Source of the DNA: Brucella pseudintermedia
GTDB lineage: Bacteria; Pseudomonadota; Alphaproteobacteria; Rhizobiales; Rhizobiaceae
Length of the DNA stretch: 64,000 bases
Strand: one strand, 5' to 3'
Assembly: GCF_042697365.1 (NCBI RefSeq)
Contig: NZ_CP137604.1
In this document: piece after piece, positions 59,241 to 64,000 of the stretch
Position numbering within the stretch: position 1 is the first letter of the stretch
How the letters are laid out: each line of letters starts with the position of its first letter
Made by a program: the position numbers and the translations under genes
Notes under the pieces: model-generated
What the model saw: only the letters and a program-made list of their open reading frames with translations
What the model was told of the DNA's origin: nothing
Database searches by the model: none

Positions 59241-59948
59241 ATGAAGATTCTCGTTATTGAAGATGACCGCGAAGCGGCCCGCTATCTGGAGAAGGCCTTC
59301 ACCGAGGCCGGACATTCAGCCGATATCGCCGGTGACGGCGAAACCGGCTATGCGCTGGCCGAGAATGGAAGCTACGACGTTCTGGTTGTCGACCGCATGT
59401 TGCCGAAACGGGACGGCTTGTCCGTGGTGGCCGGTTTGCGTGCCAAGGGCATGGAAACGCCGGTTTTGATTCTCTCGGCGCTCGGCGAAGTGGATGACCG
59501 CGTTACCGGCTTGCGTGCTGGTGGCGACGACTATCTGACCAAACCTTATGCATTTTCCGAGCTGCTGGCCCGCGTCGAGGTGCTGCAGCGTCGTTCCAGC
59601 CCCCGTGAGGCGGATACGATCTACCGCGTCGGCGACCTGGAGCTCGACCGGCTGGCGCACACCGCGCGCCGTCAGGACGTGGATATCACGCTCCAGCCCC
59701 GTGAGTTCCGTCTTCTCGAATACCTGATGCGCCATGCCGGACAGGTCGTCACGCGCACCATGCTGCTTGAAAACGTCTGGGATTATCATTTTGATCCGCA
59801 GACCAATGTGATCGACGTGCATATTTCGCGCCTGCGTTCGAAGATCGAAAAGGGCTTTGACGGCCCGCTGCTCCATACGGTGCGCGGCGCCGGTTACATG
59901 CTGAAGGCAGGGCGGGCCAAGCAATCCACAGCCGCCAAGGTGGAGTGA
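59241..59948 (+). CDS. OmpR-family response regulator
   Basis: A 235-residue regulator. The receiver has acidic EDD at residues 7-9, Asp51 in LVVDRMLPKRDG, and the Lys in YLTKPYAFSELLARVE. The DNA-binding domain has LQPREFRLLEYLMRHAGQVVTRTMLLENVWDYHF and VDVHISRLRSKIEKGF. It overlaps the kinase gene by 4 bases. In rhizobia the same pair sits between degP and glnE. The signal is unknown; envelope stress is a fair guess from degP. Confidence 0.9.
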   Translation: MKILVIEDDREAARYLEKAFTEAGHSADIAGDGETGYALAENGSYDVLVVDRMLPKRDGLSVVAGLRAKGMETPVLILSALGEVDDRVTGLRAGGDDYLTKPYAFSELLARVEVLQRRSSPREADTIYRVGDLELDRLAHTARRQDVDITLQPREFRLLEYLMRHAGQVVTRTMLLENVWDYHFDPQTNVIDVHISRLRSKIEKGFDGPLLHTVRGAGYMLKAGRAKQSTAAKVE

Positions 59949-61351
59949 TGAGCCGCTTTTCAGCGCTCATGCGCACAACCGCTGTTCGACTGTCGACGCT
60001 TTACCTGCTGCTGTTCATCGTTGGCGCGGTGGCGCTGGTCTTCTACATGACCAATCTGTCCGCCTCCATGCTGGCCGCGCAGACCCAGCAGTCGCTGGGC
60101 GAGGAAATCGCCAGCATCGGCAAAAGCTATGCGCGCGGCGGCATTCCGCAGCTTGTGCGCACCATCGACTATCGTTCGCGCCAGCCCGGCGCCTATCTCT
60201 ATCTGGTCGCCGACCCGACAGGTCGCATCCTTGCGGGCAACGTGGAAAGCGTGGAACCGGGTGTTCTGGATACGGACGGCATCATCGAGCGCGGTTTCAG
60301 ATATCGCCGTTATGGCGAGCAGGGCACAGAGACGGAACATCGCGCCATTGCCGTCGTGATCGCATTGCCGAACGGCATGCGGCTTCTTGTCGGTCGTGAT
60401 CTGGGTGAACCCGAGCGGTTCCGTGATGTCGTTCGCCGGTCGCTGATGCTGGCTCTCGGCATCATGGGTCTTGGAGCGGTCCTGATCTGGTTTTTTGTCG
60501 GACGCCGTGCCTTGAAGCGCATAGATGAAGTATCGAAGGCTTCGCAGCGCATCATGGATGGGGATCTGACAGGCAGGCTTCCCGTCAACGGCTCGGGCGA
60601 TGAATTTGACCGCCTGTCGGGCAATCTCAACGTCATGCTTGGCAGAATTCTGGAGTTGAACGAGGGGCTGAAACAGGTCTCCGACAATATCGCGCATGAT
60701 CTCAAGACACCGTTGACACGGCTGCGCAACCGCGCGGAAGAAGCTCTTTCCGGCAAGAAGGCCGGACCCGAATACCGCGAGGCGCTTGAAGATATCATTG
60801 GCGAGTCGGATCAACTGATCCGAACCTTCAACGCGATCCTGATGATTTCGCGTCTCGAAGCAGGCTATTCATCGGAGAGTCTGGAAAACATGCCGGTAGC
60901 GCCTATTGTTCGGGACGTGGCCGAAATGTATGAGCCCGTTGCCGAAGATGCGTGTGTGAATCTCACACTTGGCGATCTGGACGAAGTTGCGCTCCATATC
61001 AATCGCGAGCTGGTCGGGCAGACGATCTCCAATCTCGTCGACAACGCAATCAAATATGCGGGCGGTGATGGACGGACCGCGACCGTCAGTCTTTCGATGG
61101 AGCGAGACCCGAACTGGGTCCGAATTATCGTTGCCGATAACGGCCCCGGCATTCCTGAGGAAAAACGCGAACAGGCGACGGAACGCTTTGTTCGCCTTGA
61201 GGAAAGCCGCACACAGCCCGGCTCTGGACTCGGTTTAAGTCTTGCCAAGGCGGTGATGAAATTGCACGGTGGCGCACTTCGTCTTGAAGGCAATAATCCC
61301 GGCCTGCGCGCTGCGCTGGAGTTCCCGTTGCGATCGGACAAGGTCGAATAA
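59945..61351 (+). CDS. Sensor histidine kinase, partner of the preceding regulator
   Basis: A 468-residue kinase. Membrane segments are near residues 16-40 (LSTLYLLLFIVGAVALVFYMT) and 165-190 (LMLALGIMGLGAVLIWFFVG), enclosing a periplasmic sensor of about 125 residues. A HAMP linker follows, then the phospho-His in DNIAHDLKTPLTRLRNRAE near residue 254. ATPase motifs are NLVDNAIKYAG, DNGPGIP and GSGLGLSLAKAV. It is translationally coupled to the regulator (ATGA, 59945-59948). A stem-loop follows the stop. Confidence 0.9.
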   Translation: MMSRFSALMRTTAVRLSTLYLLLFIVGAVALVFYMTNLSASMLAAQTQQSLGEEIASIGKSYARGGIPQLVRTIDYRSRQPGAYLYLVADPTGRILAGNVESVEPGVLDTDGIIERGFRYRRYGEQGTETEHRAIAVVIALPNGMRLLVGRDLGEPERFRDVVRRSLMLALGIMGLGAVLIWFFVGRRALKRIDEVSKASQRIMDGDLTGRLPVNGSGDEFDRLSGNLNVMLGRILELNEGLKQVSDNIAHDLKTPLTRLRNRAEEALSGKKAGPEYREALEDIIGESDQLIRTFNAILMISRLEAGYSSESLENMPVAPIVRDVAEMYEPVAEDACVNLTLGDLDEVALHINRELVGQTISNLVDNAIKYAGGDGRTATVSLSMERDPNWVRIIVADNGPGIPEEKREQATERFVRLEESRTQPGSGLGLSLAKAVMKLHGGALRLEGNNPGLRAALEFPLRSDKVE

Positions 61352-61353
61352 TA

Positions 61354-61388
61354 CCAAGTCTCGTTGAGTTTGACTCATCGAGACTTGG
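61354..61388. terminator. Long hairpin between the kinase gene and glnE
   Basis: CCAAGTCTCG (61354-61363) pairs with CGAGACTTGG (61379-61388), and the inner GAGT pairs with ACTC around a short TTG loop. This makes a 35-base near-perfect stem right after the kinase stop. No T-run follows, so it may be a processing or attenuation site rather than a plain terminator. Confidence 0.6.
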
Positions 61389-61481
61389 GTATAAGCCCGT
61401 GCGGCGATTGAGCATTTGCAGGGCTTGGATAGCGTTAGCATCTTAGCGGCCTGCTGTAATGGCGTGACATAAGAGGGAATC

Positions 61482-64000
61482 ATGGTGGCAGAAAACGCAA
61501 AGGCACTATTCTTCGAGAGAGAGATTCGTGCTTTGACGCCGCTTGATCCGGCAAGGGCGGAGACTTTCCTGGCCGATCTTGCGGCACGCGCCGGGGAAGA
61601 GGAGCTGACAGGCGTTGTTGCCCTGTTGAAGAAGGCAGGAACCGCGCGCTTCTTCTCTGCCGTTCTCGATCTTTCTCCATTCATTCGCGAAGCCTTGACA
61701 CGCCATCCGCGTATTCTTGATCGCATCGCCGCCAAACCGCCGGAGGTGGCGTTGGAGGATATTCTGGCCGAAATCTCGGCCAGTGCCGCAAGCGAACACG
61801 TGACGGAAGCCTCGCTTATGACCAGCCTGCGCGTTTTTAAACGCGAGGCGCATGTCCTGATCGCCCTTTGCGATCTCGCCGGGATTTTCGATACGCAAGC
61901 AACGACAGGCTGGCTCACCGATCTGGCCGAGGCCTGCACGGGTACTGCCGTCCGGTTTCTCCTGCTTGACGCGGATCGTGCGGGCAAGACCGAACTTCCC
62001 GACCGCAACCATCCAGACAAGGACAGCGGCTGGATCGTTCTCGGCATGGGCAAGTTCGGCGCGCGCGAACTCAATTACTCATCCGATATCGATCTCATAG
62101 TTTTCATTGATGAAACCAGACCGGCCATTGGCGATCCTTATGAATGCGTCGAAACCTTTTCACGGTTGACGCGCCGCCTTGTCCGCATTTTGCAGGACCG
62201 TACCGGCGACGGCTATGTCTTCCGCGTCGATCTTCGCCTGCGCCCGGACCCGGGCTCGACACCGCTGGCCATTCCGGTTGGTGCTGCCCTTCATTATTAC
62301 GAAGGACGCGGCCAGAACTGGGAACGCGCAGCCATGATCAAGGCGCGCCCTGTCGCGGGCGACCGCGAGTCCGGCAAGCAGGTGCTGGCGGAATTGTCGC
62401 CCTATGTCTGGCGCAAGTATCTCGACTATGCGGCCATTGCCGATGTGCACTCGATCAAGCGGCAGATTCACGCCCATAAGGGTCACGGCGATATTGCCGT
62501 GCGCGGCCATAACGTAAAACTGGGGCGTGGCGGCATCCGCGAAATCGAATTTTTTGTCCAGACGCAACAGCTGATCGCTGGCGGGCGCTTTCCAGAATTG
62601 CGCGGCAACCAGACGGTGCCGATGCTTGCGCGACTGGCAGAACGGGGCTGGATCACCGAGAAGGCCCGCGATGCCTTGGCGAAGGAATATTATTTCCTGC
62701 GCGATGTAGAGCATCGCATCCAGATGATCGCCGACGAACAGACACATATCTTGCCGGAGGACGATGAAGGCTTTGCCCGTGTTGCCCATATGATGGGGTA
62801 TGCCGATACAGCGGCTTTTTCCGCTGCCTTTCTCGACGCGCTGAAGGTCGTGGAAAAACATTATGCGGCCCTGTTCGAGCAGGCTCCCGAGCTTGGAAGC
62901 GCATCGGGCAATCTGGTCTTTACCGGCGATGTGGACGATCCGGATACGCTGGAAACGCTCGCCGCCATGGGCTATGAGCGTCCGAGCGATATATGCCGGG
63001 TGATCCGCACATGGCACTTCGGGCGGTATCGCGCCACGCAATCGGCGGAAGCGCGCGAGCGCCTGACCGAACTGACGCCCGCTCTGCTCAAGGCTTTTGC
63101 CGAAACCAAGCGTGCGGACGAGGCGCTCTTGCGTTTTGACGGTTTTCTGAAAGGACTGCCTGCGGGCATCCAGCTTTTCAGCCTGCTGCAATCCAATCCG
63201 CGTCTCCTGAACCTGCTCGTGATGATCATGAGCGCTGCGCCCCGGCTTGCTGAAATCATCACCCGCAACCCGCATGTATTCGACGGTTTACTTGATCCGG
63301 CGATTTTCTCCGAAATGCCGACGCGCGCCTATCTGGAAGAGCGGCTGCGCGTCTTTCTGGGGCCTGCGACCGATTATGAGGAAGTGCTGGACCGGTTGCG
63401 CATATTCGCTGCCGAGCATCGCTTCCTGATCGGTATCCGTTTGCTGACAAGCGCCATTGATGGCGTGCGGGCAGGCCGCGCTTTTTCCGATCTGGCCGAA
63501 CTCATGATCGGCAAGGCTTTCGAGGTCGTGGAGGCAGAACTGGAGCGGCGCCACGGCAGGGTTAAGGGTGCCAAGGTCGCTCTTCTGGCCATGGGCAAGC
63601 TCGGCAGTCGCGAACTCACCGCCGGTTCCGATGTCGATCTTATCCTGCTTTACGATCATGACAAGGAAACGGATGAATCCGACGGCGAAAAGCCGCTGGC
63701 GCCATCGCAATATTATATCCGGCTGACGCAGCGGCTCATCGCGGCGCTTTCCGCGCCAACGGCGGAAGGTGTGCTTTATGAAGTCGATATGCGGCTGCGC
63801 CCATCCGGCAACAAGGGCCCGGTCGCGACCCATATCGAATCCTTCGGCAAATATCAGCGCAGTGAAGCATGGACGTGGGAGCATATGGCCCTGACCCGCG
63901 CGCGCCCGATCCATGGCGATGAGGCCTTTATGGATCACATCAGAAGAGAGATCGATGAGGTTCTGTCAGCGCCTCGCGACGTGAAGAAGATCGCCAAGGA
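61482..64000 (+). CDS. glnE: Glutamine synthetase adenylyltransferase/deadenylase, 3' end outside the window
   Basis: Controls glutamine synthetase by adding or removing AMP on a tyrosine. About 839 of the usual 980 or so residues are visible, from MVAENAKALFFEREIRALTP, with AAGAGGG before the ATG. The deadenylase half has GMGKFGARELNYSSDIDLIVFID and VFRVDLRLRPDPGSTPLA. The adenylyltransferase half has AMGKLGSRELTAGSDVDLILLYD and LYEVDMRLRPSGNKGPVA. Both nucleotidyltransferase GS...D.D motifs are intact. The frame is open to the last base. Confidence 0.95.
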   Translation, partial: MVAENAKALFFEREIRALTPLDPARAETFLADLAARAGEEELTGVVALLKKAGTARFFSAVLDLSPFIREALTRHPRILDRIAAKPPEVALEDILAEISASAASEHVTEASLMTSLRVFKREAHVLIALCDLAGIFDTQATTGWLTDLAEACTGTAVRFLLLDADRAGKTELPDRNHPDKDSGWIVLGMGKFGARELNYSSDIDLIVFIDETRPAIGDPYECVETFSRLTRRLVRILQDRTGDGYVFRVDLRLRPDPGSTPLAIPVGAALHYYEGRGQNWERAAMIKARPVAGDRESGKQVLAELSPYVWRKYLDYAAIADVHSIKRQIHAHKGHGDIAVRGHNVKLGRGGIREIEFFVQTQQLIAGGRFPELRGNQTVPMLARLAERGWITEKARDALAKEYYFLRDVEHRIQMIADEQTHILPEDDEGFARVAHMMGYADTAAFSAAFLDALKVVEKHYAALFEQAPELGSASGNLVFTGDVDDPDTLETLAAMGYERPSDICRVIRTWHFGRYRATQSAEARERLTELTPALLKAFAETKRADEALLRFDGFLKGLPAGIQLFSLLQSNPRLLNLLVMIMSAAPRLAEIITRNPHVFDGLLDPAIFSEMPTRAYLEERLRVFLGPATDYEEVLDRLRIFAAEHRFLIGIRLLTSAIDGVRAGRAFSDLAELMIGKAFEVVEAELERRHGRVKGAKVALLAMGKLGSRELTAGSDVDLILLYDHDKETDESDGEKPLAPSQYYIRLTQRLIAALSAPTAEGVLYEVDMRLRPSGNKGPVATHIESFGKYQRSEAWTWEHMALTRARPIHGDEAFMDHIRREIDEVLSAPRDVKKIAK

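Noticed and set aside
1..64000. CRISPR array or cas genes
   Set aside because: No regularly spaced direct repeats were seen; the repeated sequences found are scattered palindromes kilobases apart, and no Cas-like protein is present.

Overview
The window reads as chromosome I-type DNA of a Brucella/Ochrobactrum-group alphaproteobacterium (Hyphomicrobiales). The grounds are the manB-manC pair, a betIAB operon, a Ros/MucR regulator, FeuPQ, and the rhizobial order ccmI-ccmE-ccmF-ccmH-degP-response regulator-kinase-glnE. Other grounds are GC-rich codon use and a family of short palindromic intergenic repeats. Several broken genes favour Brucella, but the species cannot be settled from this sequence alone.

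Bases 1-6000 hold sugar-nucleotide genes (partial manB, manC), trehalose synthesis (otsB, otsA) and a frameshifted AraC-type regulator. Bases 6400-16000 hold a small secreted protein, the choline-to-betaine operon (betI-betA-betB, written right to left) with a palindromic operator, a GreA/B-type factor, a Doc/AbrB toxin-antitoxin pair, CorA, a GntR-MFS operon and iron superoxide dismutase. Bases 16061-19306 look like a tiny integrative element made of a serine recombinase and one 78-residue cargo gene. It appears to have landed in the first codons of a haloacid dehalogenase gene, and an IS3-family element later cut off the recombinase C-terminus.

Bases 19300-32000 hold the dehalogenase, an L,D-transpeptidase, a membrane sulfatase-fold enzyme, a HerA-like ATPase, two cytochromes c, an acyl-CoA synthetase and oligopeptidase B. 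A gene-free stretch of about 720 bases with strong inverted repeats follows, then mucR. Bases 32700-45000 hold a DnaA-domain-IV protein coupled to a DUF6456 protein, an amidase, SufE, a membrane histidine kinase with a peptidoglycan-binding protein, and a bifunctional penicillin-binding protein with two small DUF neighbours.

Bases 45188-50038 are the wreck of a gene transfer agent (GTA)-like head-tail cluster. Terminase, portal, protease, capsid, head-closure, tail and the last host-contact gene are all recognisable, but most are joined by deletions, frameshifts or a nonsense codon. Only a connector gene and a small membrane gene still read intact.

Bases 50140-64000 return to conserved core: a FeuN-like periplasmic protein with FeuP/FeuQ, a lipoprotein, cytochrome c maturation genes, the DegP protease, a second two-component system and glnE, which runs off the window end. 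The most distinctive points are the minimal integrative element with its reconstructable insertion site, the decayed GTA cluster, the DnaA-IV/DUF6456 pair, the structured region before mucR, and six copies of a palindromic repeat, one of them inside the ccm operon.
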